Positions 48,628 to 57,072 of a stretch of DNA of 64,000 nucleotides are shown here, piece by piece. The stretch's first letter is position 1, and each line of letters starts with the position of its first letter. The DNA is taken from contig DAOUME010000007.1 in NCBI GenBank assembly GCA_034411995.1, forward strand, positions 124,001-188,000, read 5' to 3'. The position numbers and the translations under genes were made by a program. The notes under the pieces were generated by a model that worked only from the letters and a program-made list of their open reading frames with translations, searched no databases and had not been told where the DNA came from. The stretch comes from JAUVXJ01 sp034411995. Its GTDB lineage: Bacteria > Chloroflexota > Anaerolineae > UBA7937 > B3-Chlor.

Positions 48628-49374
48628 ATGGCACAGATCTCGGCCATCGTGCTCACCAGAAACGAAGAACGGAACATCGCCGATTGCCTCGATACCCTTC
48701 GTTGGGCAGAGGAGCTTCTGGTGCTGGACTCGTTCAGCGAGGACGCCACGGCTGAGATCGCCAGGTCGATGGGTGCCGAGGTCCGACAGCGACGATTCGA
48801 CAACTACGCTCTGCAGCGCAACGCAGCACTGCGCATGGCATCTCAGGAATGGATCTTCTTCGTCGACGCTGACGAACGGGTCACGCCGGAGTTGGCGGCG
48901 GAGATCAGACACGCAGTGGACGAGGAAGGGTTTGACGGATGGTGGGTCCCGCGAAAGAACTACATCTTCGGCCAGTGGATCCGCCACGCTGGCTGGTATC
49001 CTGATCACCAGCTACGCCTGATGCGGAGGGAGAAGGCACGGTACGACGAGCGCCGCGAGGTGCACGAACTGGTAGATCTGGACGGGGCAGCCGGGTACCT
49101 TCAGAGCCCCTTGATCCACTACAACTACGACACGGTACAGGAGTTCCGGGAGAAACAAGACAGCTACACGGACCACGAGGTGCGCGCCCTGTTGGAGAGC
49201 GGCCAGCGCGCCCGGCCGTGGAACCTGGCGCTTCAGCCCCTGCGCCAGTTTCGCTGGCGATACCTCACACTGGGTGGGTACAGAGACGGCTGGCGAGGTT
49301 TGCTGCTAAGCTCGCTGATGGCCTACTACGAACTCGTCAGATACTGGCGTCTCTGGCACAGACAGAGGAGCTGA
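48628..49374 (+). CDS. GT2-family glycosyltransferase (LPS/heptosyl-like)
   Basis: 248 residues from ATG 48628 (GAGGGG upstream). It begins ISAIVLTRNEERNIADCLDTL, with LVLDSFSEDATAEIARSMGA, ALQRNAALRMASQEWIFFVDADERVTPEL (DAD metal site) and a following W-rich acceptor region, matching the WaaE/KdtX-like GT2 subgroup. It probably acts on cell-surface glycans together with the gene before it. The frame begins at 48604, but that lacks a ribosome binding site. It ends 4 bases from the convergent phosphatase stop. Confidence 0.88.
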   Translation: MAQISAIVLTRNEERNIADCLDTLRWAEELLVLDSFSEDATAEIARSMGAEVRQRRFDNYALQRNAALRMASQEWIFFVDADERVTPELAAEIRHAVDEEGFDGWWVPRKNYIFGQWIRHAGWYPDHQLRLMRREKARYDERREVHELVDLDGAAGYLQSPLIHYNYDTVQEFREKQDSYTDHEVRALLESGQRARPWNLALQPLRQFRWRYLTLGGYRDGWRGLLLSSLMAYYELVRYWRLWHRQRS

Positions 49375-49378
49375 CCAC

Positions 49379-49864
49379 TCAGCCCTCACCTTGGTCCGTC
49401 CCCGCGAGTTCCAGAACGAGACTGTAGCCTTTCCTCAGCAGGCGGTCTATCTCCCATGCACACTCGCGATACAGTCGCAGCGAGTCGCTGCCGTAGGGAT
49501 CGGATAGGTCATGTCTCTCGCCTGCGAGTTCGCTCAAGAGAACGATCTTCTCTCTCTCCTGGGGGAGCTCAGCAAGCAGGGCTTCCTTGTGTTCTCGGCT
49601 CATGACGACGACGAGACTCGCCTGATCCACGTCCTCGCTGGTCAGGTGGTGGGTGCGGTGGGTGCTGATGTCGATGCCCAGCTCTTTCATGGTCTGCACG
49701 GCAAGGGCTGAGGCGCTCTGGCCGTCCGTGGTCCAGGTCCCGGCCGAGCGCGCTCCATAGAGACCGTCCTTCCCATCGATCTGCAGCAGCGTCCTGAAGA
49801 TCCCCTCTGCCATGGGAGAGCGGCAGAGGTTGCCTGTGCAGACGAAGAGGACGGTGGCTGCCAC
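49379..49864 (-). CDS. Low-molecular-weight protein phosphatase
   Basis: 161 residues. P-loop CTGNLCRSPMAEG (Cys near residue 9, Arg near 15) and the C-terminal DPYG Asp general acid are present. The residue after GN is Leu rather than the Thr found in arginine phosphatase YwlE; by family knowledge that favours phosphotyrosine over phosphoarginine substrates. It is the last gene of the long minus-strand run below hpf, with 2 bases between stops and starts. Confidence 0.9.
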   Translation of the reverse strand: MAATVLFVCTGNLCRSPMAEGIFRTLLQIDGKDGLYGARSAGTWTTDGQSASALAVQTMKELGIDISTHRTHHLTSEDVDQASLVVVMSREHKEALLAELPQEREKIVLLSELAGERHDLSDPYGSDSLRLYRECAWEIDRLLRKGYSLVLELAGTDQGEG

Positions 49865-49866
49865 TG

Positions 49867-50409
49867 TTATGCCAACTCCGGCTCGATGAGGCCATAATCG
49901 CCATCTCGGCGCCTGTAGATGATATTGAGTTCTCCGGTTCCGGTGTTGAGAAACAGGAAGAAATCGTGACCTAGCAGCTCCATCTGTTCTACGGCCTCTT
50001 CCTCGTCCATGGGGAGGACGAGAAAGCGCTTCGTTCTGACGATCTCTCTGGGAGCTTCCTCCTCATACTCTTCGAGCGGTGGCATCAGTTCGTCTTCTTG
50101 AGCTCGCCCTCGGGCGCGCCTTCTGGTCTTGTAGCGTACGATCTGGCGGTACATTTTGTCCAGCACGGCATCGAAAGCGGTGAAGACGTCGGCGGCCCGC
50201 TCCTCCGCTCTCAGGATGCTCCCTCTTACGCGTACGGTGAGCTGCGCTATGTGCCGATCTTCAGCGCTCTTGGCGCTCGATCGCGTGAGTTCTAGAGAAG
50301 CCTCGTCTATGTTATTCAGATAGCGATCCAGTTTGCTGGCTTTCTTCTCCACATATTCACGTATCCTGTCGCTGATCTGCATGTTCTTGCCGGTGATGGT
50401 CAGCTCCAT
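49867..50409 (-). CDS. hpf: Long-form ribosome hibernation promoting factor
   Basis: 180 residues: N-terminal RaiA/HPF beta-alpha domain (MELTITGKNMQISDRIREYVEKKASKLDRYL, RHIAQLTVRVRG) and a C-terminal dimerisation domain (IVRTKRFLVLPMDEEEAVEQMELLGHDFFLFLN..) typical of long HPF, which drives 100S ribosome dimers in stationary phase. A charged linker separates them (about 108-130). Located after comF with a 24-base gap; gene pairs comF-hpf occur in many bacteria. Confidence 0.95.
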   Translation of the reverse strand: MELTITGKNMQISDRIREYVEKKASKLDRYLNNIDEASLELTRSSAKSAEDRHIAQLTVRVRGSILRAEERAADVFTAFDAVLDKMYRQIVRYKTRRRARGRAQEDELMPPLEEYEEEAPREIVRTKRFLVLPMDEEEAVEQMELLGHDFFLFLNTGTGELNIIYRRRDGDYGLIEPELA

Positions 50410-50433
50410 ATCGCGATCCTCCCTGTTAGAGTT

Positions 50434-51156
50434 TCAGGTTTCATGCTCGTGCCACCTTTCCCGGGCCAGCGCCAACCCCCACACGACGCCGACCCCGGCT
50501 TCCCGCAGCGCTATGCTGCATGACTCCATGGTGGCGCCGGTGGTGCAGACATCATCCACGAGCAGCACGTTTCTGTCCTTCAAGCTGGTGTTGGCACACT
50601 GGAAGGCGCCCCTGACGTTCTTCCGTCTTTGCGCTGCGTTGAGGCCCACCTGCGGGGCGGTGCTCCTCACTCGCTGGAGCACGTCTTCGGCGACCGTCAT
50701 CTGCACTGCGCGGCCGATCTCTGCTGCCAGAAGCGCAGCCTGATTATACCCCCGTTCGCGCAAACGGCGAGAGTGAAGGGGCACAGGAACCACTGTGTCC
50801 ACGGGCAGGCGATGGCCAATGAGGTAGTCGCTGGCCAGTTTCCCCAAAGGCGCGGCCAGGGGGCGAAGGTTGGAGTACTTGAAGCGGTGGATGGCGGTTT
50901 GGAGGGCACCCTCTAGGTAGCCGACAGCGCGCATTCCATCAATGCGCAGAGGCCTGCGCAGGCACGAAGGGCAGCGTCGAGGCCGGGACGTAGACAGCCC
51001 GCAGACAGGGCATAGCGGAGGACGAACGAGCTCGATCTGCTCCAGACACGTGGGGCACAGCCAGCTTCCGGTCCGGTCGCAGACGACGCAACGAGGTGGG
51101 AGAAGGAGGTCGAGCAACGCTCGGGCCGTTGCCTGCCAGCCTGGTAGTGGATTCAA
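50434..51156 (-). CDS. comF: ComF family protein (phosphoribosyltransferase-like competence protein)
   Basis: About 240 residues. The N-terminus has a zinc-finger-like Cys set (PPRCVVCDRTGSWLCPTCLEQI and CPVCGLSTSRPRRCPSC) and the C-terminal half a type I PRTase with VLLVDDVCTTGATM (PRPP loop) and VDTVVPVPLHSRRLRERGYNQA. ComF is needed for DNA uptake in competent bacteria and sits with Tad/competence-type pilus genes here. Start is uncertain: TTG 51156 keeps the Cys region, GTG 51222 adds 22 residues. The open frame extends further into tadC, but that overlap is antisense-like noise. Confidence 0.85.
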   Translation of the reverse strand: MNPLPGWQATARALLDLLLPPRCVVCDRTGSWLCPTCLEQIELVRPPLCPVCGLSTSRPRRCPSCLRRPLRIDGMRAVGYLEGALQTAIHRFKYSNLRPLAAPLGKLASDYLIGHRLPVDTVVPVPLHSRRLRERGYNQAALLAAEIGRAVQMTVAEDVLQRVRSTAPQVGLNAAQRRKNVRGAFQCANTSLKDRNVLLVDDVCTTGATMESCSIALREAGVGVVWGLALARERWHEHET

Positions 51157-51272
51157 GGATTTGATTCCCGGTGGCGCTATCTGCTTAGTGCCTGCCCACG
51201 GGGCACCCCGTGCGGGCTCCACAAGGACTTCGGTAGGGACCCTCCGGTCGCTGGCTGGTTCAACGGGGATGC

Positions 51273-52205
51273 TCAGAAGCCCCCGAACGCTGACCTGAGC
51301 GAGGGAACAGCTGGGCCCAGCAGGACCACGAACAAGGCTGGGAAGATGAGAAAGACCAGGGGGATCATCATCTTGATAGGTGCCTGGTGCGCCAACTCCT
51401 CTGCCCTTTGACGGCGCCTGATACGCATCTGCTCGGATTGAATGTGCAGCACCCTGGCCAAGCTGACTCCCAGTTGGTCGGCCTGGATGATCGCAGCTAC
51501 GAAGCTGGTCAGGTCCGGTACGCCTGATCGGTCGGCCATGGCCCTGAGAGCGTCCCGACGCAGTGTGCCCATCTGGATCTCGACGAGCACTCGAGTGAAG
51601 GCCTGGCTCAATTCGTTGGTCCACTTCTCGGTCACCTTGGTCATGGCGGCATCGAATCCCAGTCCGGCCTCCACGCTGATGGTCAGAAGGTCAAGAGCGT
51701 CTGGCAGGGCTTTCAGTATGTCGGCCTGTCGATTCTTGATCCTGAGGGTGAGCCATACGGTGGGCAGGAAGTAGCCAACAGCGCCTACCACGGCCGTAGC
51801 CAGGATCCGGTTCTTGAGAGGTGAATGCGCGACGAACGTGAGGGCGAAGGCCAGGCCGGCACATAATAGCGCCGCAACCGATCTTACGCCCGTGAACTCC
51901 ATGGGTGCCCAACCATAGGGATTGCCCGCCAGATCGAGGTTGTGCTGGATATTCTCCAGGTTTCTCCTGGGGGTGAGACGAGCAAAGGCGTTGGCGACGG
52001 CGCTGAGCATGGGCTTGATGACCCGCTCAGAGAAGGGTTCGGAGAGCTCGATCTCCTCCAGGGTCATTACCGAGCGCGTCCCGAACTCCCCCAGGCGCTC
52101 CTCCACGACGCCAACACTACGTCGTGAAGCCAACCCCACGAAAACGATGACTACGCCGCCCCCGAGACCCAGAGCGATCAGCAGCGGAATCAAAGCATCT
52201 GACAT
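51273..52205 (-). CDS. tadC: Tad pilus inner-membrane platform protein TadC
   Basis: 310 residues. A type II secretion F-like domain (about 110-260): KALPDALDLLTISVEAGLGFDAAMTKVTEKW, and QADQLGVSLARVLHIQSEQMRIRRRQRAEELAHQAPIKMMIPLVFLIFP, with three to four membrane helices. It pairs with TadB to form the platform around which the ATPase works. ATG 52205 start. In the cpa operon, 37 bases after tadB. Confidence 0.9.
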   Translation of the reverse strand: MSDALIPLLIALGLGGGVVIVFVGLASRRSVGVVEERLGEFGTRSVMTLEEIELSEPFSERVIKPMLSAVANAFARLTPRRNLENIQHNLDLAGNPYGWAPMEFTGVRSVAALLCAGLAFALTFVAHSPLKNRILATAVVGAVGYFLPTVWLTLRIKNRQADILKALPDALDLLTISVEAGLGFDAAMTKVTEKWTNELSQAFTRVLVEIQMGTLRRDALRAMADRSGVPDLTSFVAAIIQADQLGVSLARVLHIQSEQMRIRRRQRAEELAHQAPIKMMIPLVFLIFPALFVVLLGPAVPSLRSAFGGF

Positions 52206-52242
52206 CTTTTTCTTCCCCGGACGCGTTCCTGGTGCGAAAAGG

Positions 52243-53202
52243 TCATATCTCGATGTTCACGATGCGGCGAATGATGATCCAACCCGAGAACATTCCGATG
52301 CAGGAAGCTACGATCATCTGCACGCCACAGGCATCTTGCCAGAGGCGCGACATGTACTCGGCATTCATGACGAAGAGCAGACCCGCCACCGCGATGGGCA
52401 GTATGCTTACCAGGTAGCCGGAGTACCTGGCCATGGAGGTGAGGGTTCGGATCTCTCCCTTGATGCGCACTCTCTCTCGTATCGTGTGCCCGATGGTATC
52501 CAGGATCTCAGATAGATTGCCTCCCACCTCGTGGTGGATGTTGATCGCGGTGATCATCATGTCGAGGTCGTCGCTCTGGATACGCCTCAGAAGGTTTCCC
52601 AGAGCTTCCTGGTTGGACAACCCGAGCCCGATCTCACGGGTCACTCGCGTGAACTCCTCTGACATGGGCTCAGGCAATTCTCGCGCTACCATTTCCATGG
52701 ATTGCAGAAGGCTGTAGCCGGAGCGGAGCGAGTTGGCCAGCAAGGTAATCGTGTCGCCCAACTGATCGTTGAAGGCGTTCAAGCGTCTGGTCTGACGGAA
52801 CCCCATGAAAATACGGGGTGCGAAGAAGCCCAGGAGGCCACCGGCCACAGCGCCGATGATCCACAGTTTGCGCACGAGGAAGGCCCCGGCCACGGCGCCG
52901 ACCACGATGATGACCACCATGAGGAGAATGAACTCCACGACCGTCAGCTTGAGGTTGGCGCGAGCCAGGTCGGTGGCCACACGTTTGGCGAAGCTTTGCC
53001 TGGCAATGGCCCGGTCCAGGCTCACCACGACTTCCGGCATGGCGCGTTCGGACCTGGAGTCCTTGGGCTTCGTGTCTTTGGAGACGACCGCCGTGACGTC
53101 GCCCAGTCGCGTGATGACCTGGGAGCGCGAGCTGATCACCCTCGAGAGCCCCACGAAGAGGATCAGGATGGTGCCACCCGCCAGTATGGGTAGGAGGATC
53201 AA
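52243..53202 (-). CDS. tadB: Tad pilus inner-membrane platform protein TadB
   Basis: 319 residues with the same F-type fold as TadC (FNDQLGDTITLLANSLRSGYSLLQSMEMVARELPEPMSEEFTRV; NIHHEVGGNLSEILDTIGHTIRERVRIKGEIRTLTSMARYSGYL) and four membrane helices (N-terminal pair, C-terminal pair). TadB and TadC are paralogous platform proteins of Flp/Tad pili. ATG 53202 start; CpaF ends 26 bases upstream. Confidence 0.9.
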   Translation of the reverse strand: MILLPILAGGTILILFVGLSRVISSRSQVITRLGDVTAVVSKDTKPKDSRSERAMPEVVVSLDRAIARQSFAKRVATDLARANLKLTVVEFILLMVVIIVVGAVAGAFLVRKLWIIGAVAGGLLGFFAPRIFMGFRQTRRLNAFNDQLGDTITLLANSLRSGYSLLQSMEMVARELPEPMSEEFTRVTREIGLGLSNQEALGNLLRRIQSDDLDMMITAINIHHEVGGNLSEILDTIGHTIRERVRIKGEIRTLTSMARYSGYLVSILPIAVAGLLFVMNAEYMSRLWQDACGVQMIVASCIGMFSGWIIIRRIVNIEI

Positions 53203-53228
53203 TAGTGGATCCAGTTTGACTGCCCTCC

Positions 53229-54611
53229 CTAGTCTCTAAGTCGGCCTCGCTGATCGTATCCGAAGAGCTTGGCATCCAGATGGTAACCAGAGGCATCTAT
53301 GAGCTCGGTGAACTTGGGCCGGACGCCTGTGGGACGTAGGTGCCCCACGATGCGGCCATCGTCAAAACCCGTTTGCTCGAAGGCGAAGAGGTCCTGGAGC
53401 ACGATGACGTTGCCTTCCATGCCTTGCACTTCAGTGATATTCACTATCTTCCGTGTTCCATCCCTGAGCCGTTCCTGATGGACGACCATGTTCAGGGCCG
53501 AGGAGACCTGCTCCCGAATGGCGCGGTGGGGGAGGTCGGTGCCGGCCATAAGAACCATGGTCTCCAGACGCGCTAGCGTATCACGAGGACTGTTGGAGTG
53601 GCAAGTGGTAAGGCTGCCGTCGTGACCCGTGTTCATGGCCTGAAGCATGTCCAGGGCCTCGCCGGCCCTCACCTCGCCGACCACAATGCGATCGGGCCGC
53701 ATACGCAGTGAGTTGACCACCAGGTCTCGTATGGTGACCTCGCCCTTGCCCTCGATGTTGGGCATCCGTGACTCCAGCGAGATGACGTGCTCCTGCTGTA
53801 GTTGAAGTTCGGCGGCGTTCTCGATAGTGATGATCCGCTCATCGTTGGGTATGTATCCGGACATCACGTTGAGCGTGGTCGTCTTGCCGGAGCCGGTGCC
53901 GCCGGAGATGACGATGTTGAGCCTGGCCTTGACGCAGATCTCGAGGAACTCAGCGATCTCTGGGGTCAGGGTGCCAAATCCAACGAGATCCTCCATCGTG
54001 TACGGCACTTTGGAGAACAAACGGATGGTGATGATCGGCCCCTGGATGGCGAGGGGGGGAATGATCACGTTCACACGGGACCCATCGGGTAGACGCGCGT
54101 CTACATAGGGCTGGCTCTCGTCCACGCGCCTGCCTAAGGGCGCCACGATGCGGTCGATGATGCGCATCACGTGCTCGTCGCTCTCGAACCGGTATGACGT
54201 CTTCTCGATCTTACCTCCACGCTCGATGTATATCCTCTGGGAACCGTTGACCATGATTTCCGTGGTCGTTTCGTCCTTGAGGAGCGGCTCCAGGGGGCCG
54301 AGCCCCATGATCTCGGCGACAATCTGCTCCAGGAGGACGTTTCGCTCGGCGCGACTCAGAACGGCGTTCTCTTCGGCCAGGACGGTGTTGAACATCTCTT
54401 CGATAACGCTGCGCACTTCAGCAGTCTGCGACAGGTCCATCCGTGGATCGAGTTCGGCAATGACCTTCTTCTGCACACGGTTCTTGAGCTCAGAGAAGGT
54501 ATCTCGCGCTGGCCTGGCCGGTCTGCGCTTGAGTCTCAGCTCCTCCAGCTTCGTGGTGCGGATGTCGTCTTCGGGCTTTTGGTTCTTCTCTATTCTCTTC
54601 AACAGCGACAT
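53229..54611 (-). CDS. cpaF: Tad pilus ATPase CpaF/TadA
   Basis: 460 residues. The secretion ATPase core has INIVISGGTGSGKTTTLNVMSG-type Walker A (GGTGSGKTT near 240), the Asp box (about 265-280), a Walker B-type RIVVGEVRAGEALDMLQAMNTGHDG, and His box DGSLTTCHSNSPRDTLARLETM. It powers pilus assembly and retraction. The N-terminal about 60 residues are a basic, disordered-like extension preceding the conserved domain. Co-directional with tadB/tadC. Confidence 0.95.
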   Translation of the reverse strand: MSLLKRIEKNQKPEDDIRTTKLEELRLKRRPARPARDTFSELKNRVQKKVIAELDPRMDLSQTAEVRSVIEEMFNTVLAEENAVLSRAERNVLLEQIVAEIMGLGPLEPLLKDETTTEIMVNGSQRIYIERGGKIEKTSYRFESDEHVMRIIDRIVAPLGRRVDESQPYVDARLPDGSRVNVIIPPLAIQGPIITIRLFSKVPYTMEDLVGFGTLTPEIAEFLEICVKARLNIVISGGTGSGKTTTLNVMSGYIPNDERIITIENAAELQLQQEHVISLESRMPNIEGKGEVTIRDLVVNSLRMRPDRIVVGEVRAGEALDMLQAMNTGHDGSLTTCHSNSPRDTLARLETMVLMAGTDLPHRAIREQVSSALNMVVHQERLRDGTRKIVNITEVQGMEGNVIVLQDLFAFEQTGFDDGRIVGHLRPTGVRPKFTELIDASGYHLDAKLFGYDQRGRLRD

Positions 54612-54664
54612 TCAGGCATGCCTCCTGCCCTCGTTCTTGTGGCTGAAACCACGGCGCCGCGCGT

Positions 54665-55951
54665 CTAGCCGAAGATGCGTCCCAGCAGAGTCTTGCGTTC
54701 CGTCGCCGGCGCCAAACCCTCTCCCCGTTCTGTTCTCGCCTCCACCGCTCGAGCGCTTTCATCCCGCACCAGCTCGGCCAGCCTGCCGATGCTTCTGGCC
54801 ACCAGCGATTTCTCACTGCTGACCATCACGGGCACTCCCTGATTGGCCGCCGCGGAGACAGTGCCGTTGTCTCTGGGTATGGTAGCGAAAACCGGAAGCT
54901 TGATGTGCGTCACGATGTCCTTCTCTGTGATCCCATCCTTGCGGCCAGTCATGTTGACCACCAGCCGGGTCTTGCTCAAGTAGTCGAGGGCATCGAGAGC
55001 TTCGAGAGTGAGCCGCACGTTCTTGATCGCCGGGATCTCCGGAGTCGCGACCAACAGGATCCAGTCCGCGACCTCCAGCACGGTCAGCGCCACGTCGTCC
55101 AGGTAACACGCAGTGTCCACGATGGTGTAGTCGTAGAGCAGGCGGAGATGCTTGAGGATCTCCCTCATGTCCTCCGCTCTGACCATCTCGGCGACATCCG
55201 GCCGCGGCGGTGCCAGGAGGATCTTCATTCCTGAGGGGTGGGTGAGCATGACGTCATTGAGGAAGTCCATGTCCAGCGAGTCCACGTGTGGCACGACATC
55301 GCTGATGGTCCTGCTGGGCTGCAAATTGAGGAGAACAGCCACGTCGCCAAACTGCAGATCGCCATCCACCAACGCTGCTCTACCGTCTCCATCGTGCAGG
55401 GCCAGCGCCAGGTTGGCAGCGATAGTGCTGCACCCGACGCCACCTTTGGGGCTGTATACGCAGACGATCTCACCCTCCCTGGTGGTGATCGGCCCGACCG
55501 AGCTTCTCGCAGCCGAAACTGGCTGGGGACGCAGGATCTCTGGCTGGACTGGCGCCACCCTGGGCTTGAGCTGGTAGACGCGCCGGATGCTGGAGATCAG
55601 TTCGTCGGCGGAGAAGGGTTTCACCAGGAACTCTCTGGCGCCGGCCAGCATGGAGCGTCTCAGATAGTCGGTCTCGCCTTGCACCGACATCATGATGATC
55701 TGGACTTCGGGCACAGACTGGGAGATGGCCTCCGTGGCACTGATGCCGTCTATGTCCGGCATGTTGATATCCATGAGCACTATGTCCGGCCGCAGGCTGC
55801 GGGCCATCTCTATGCCCTCAGTCCCATTGGCGGCAGCACCCACGACTTCGATATCCTTCTCGAAGTAGAGCAGCTTGCGTACGTTCTCTCGCGTCTCGGG
55901 GATATCGTCGACGATGAGAACGCGAATCCTACCCTGCAATTCCTCAGCCAT
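54665..55951 (-). CDS. cpaE: CpaE-like protein: receiver domain fused to MinD-type ATPase
   Basis: 428 residues from ATG 55951. The N-terminal receiver domain (about 10-125) keeps the full phosphorylation set: VLIVDD, LMDINMP (phospho-Asp), MMSVQ (Ser/Thr) and VKPF (Lys). A linker leads to a MinD-like ATPase (about 160-385) with YSPKGGVGCSTIAANLA as deviant Walker A, in which the P-loop Lys is Cys; loss of it is usual in the CpaE/TadZ group. The C-terminal Thr/Arg-rich tail is disordered. CpaE/TadZ places the pilus machinery in the cell; the receiver domain suggests two-component input. It starts 58 bases after cpaB. Confidence 0.92.
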   Translation of the reverse strand: MAEELQGRIRVLIVDDIPETRENVRKLLYFEKDIEVVGAAANGTEGIEMARSLRPDIVLMDINMPDIDGISATEAISQSVPEVQIIMMSVQGETDYLRRSMLAGAREFLVKPFSADELISSIRRVYQLKPRVAPVQPEILRPQPVSAARSSVGPITTREGEIVCVYSPKGGVGCSTIAANLALALHDGDGRAALVDGDLQFGDVAVLLNLQPSRTISDVVPHVDSLDMDFLNDVMLTHPSGMKILLAPPRPDVAEMVRAEDMREILKHLRLLYDYTIVDTACYLDDVALTVLEVADWILLVATPEIPAIKNVRLTLEALDALDYLSKTRLVVNMTGRKDGITEKDIVTHIKLPVFATIPRDNGTVSAAANQGVPVMVSSEKSLVARSIGRLAELVRDESARAVEARTERGEGLAPATERKTLLGRIFG

Positions 55952-56009
55952 CAGTCTCGTCCCACCGTTTGTGGCGAAGTCGTCGTTCCTAGCTCGGATG
56001 GACGTGTGG

Positions 56010-56927
56010 CTACTCGGTTGGTGCCCGTACCACAAACCTCCACGGCTCTGGCGGCATCGTGATCTCGAAGCGGGTCATCACGTACTGCAAGCTGACCGTC
56101 TCCGTGCGGACCTTGGCGTGGTCGTCGAGACCCCGCAGGACCAGGTCTATCGAAGCCCCGCTCTCGCGGGCGAACTTCAAGACCAGGGCGTCTTGTTGGG
56201 TCAGAAGAAGAGTGAGGGTCTTGCTGCGTATCGGTTCTGCAGCGGGAGCCTCCTCTGGTGCTGCCTCTTCACCTTCGGGAGCTGGTGTTGGCGTGGGGAT
56301 GAGCCAGGCGCCCACGCGGTACACCTCGACGTCCTGAAGCAAGAGTTGAGCCAGCAATACCTGGGGTTGGGGACAGTCAACGGGACAGCCCTCAGTAGCG
56401 GGAGTCTTCGGCTCGGGCAGCTCCAGCTCGGTATCCACCAACTGGTACGAGATCAGGATATCGACGAAATCACCGTTCTGTATCGCTCCTGCGACGCCCC
56501 CAAGTTCTGTCGTCTGGAAAGCCATGGCCACTCTGGGTCGTCCCTCTGCGTCCGGGGTGATATTCAACGAGGCGTTCTTCCCCTCGCGCACGACGGCCTC
56601 CGGGTCCACGATCCAGTCGGACATGATGAATGACCCGCGGAGGATGGTGCGGCCTGCCCTCTGTCCGACGACCGCCTCCGGTGCAAGCAGATGGTTGGTC
56701 AGCTTCGACTGCGCGATTTCGCGCATCCCCACCGCCTCGGCAGGTATGTCGGTGTAGGCTGGGATGTCCTGGAGCGCCACCACAGCTTCGGTCATCTTCT
56801 CCGGAGTAGGGGTCGGCGACGGTGGTGGCGCAGCGGGGCGCCTGATCAGGGCCACGTAGGCGATGGCGGCCGTGGTCAGGGCCAGGAGCACTCCTACGAT
56901 GGTTAGTACCGTACTACCACGTCGCAT
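56010..56927 (-). CDS. cpaB: Flp pilus assembly protein CpaB/RcpC
   Basis: 305 residues: N-terminal membrane helix (TVLTIVGVLLALTTAAIAYVAL), Pro-rich linker, then an SAF-like domain (AVVALQDIPAYTDIPAEAVGMRE) and the RcpC domain. CpaB is an outer-face assembly component. An unusual 40-residue Pro/Ala/Glu insert (TPTPAPEGEEAAPEEAPAAEP) lies in the middle of the C-terminal half. First gene of the cpa operon, driven by the promoter at 56993-57021; ATG 56927 start. Confidence 0.9.
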   Translation of the reverse strand: MRRGSTVLTIVGVLLALTTAAIAYVALIRRPAAPPPSPTPTPEKMTEAVVALQDIPAYTDIPAEAVGMREIAQSKLTNHLLAPEAVVGQRAGRTILRGSFIMSDWIVDPEAVVREGKNASLNITPDAEGRPRVAMAFQTTELGGVAGAIQNGDFVDILISYQLVDTELELPEPKTPATEGCPVDCPQPQVLLAQLLLQDVEVYRVGAWLIPTPTPAPEGEEAAPEEAPAAEPIRSKTLTLLLTQQDALVLKFARESGASIDLVLRGLDDHAKVRTETVSLQYVMTRFEITMPPEPWRFVVRAPTE

Positions 56928-56992
56928 TTAGTTCCTCCTGCAGCTTAGACAACAGCTAGTCATCTCCGTCACACTGCCTTGAGCCTGGTCAT

Positions 56993-57021
56993 ATTCTACT
57001 GCCAAATGAATAGCTTGGCAA
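56993..57021 (-). promoter_or_regulatory. Sigma-70-type promoter of the cpaB-cpaE-cpaF-tadBC operon
   Basis: Minus strand TTGCCA (57021-57016), 17 bases, TAGAAT (56998-56993); leader about 60 bases to the cpaB start. Confidence 0.65.
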
Positions 57022-57072
57022 GACTCACTTAAGCGGGAACCGACTGGCCCCAGGCAGCACTCCAGGAGCGCG

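Noticed and set aside
51223..51624. N-terminal extension of the comF frame
   Set aside because: It overlaps the tadC coding region and lacks a convincing start; the zinc-finger and PRTase domains fit inside 50434-51222.
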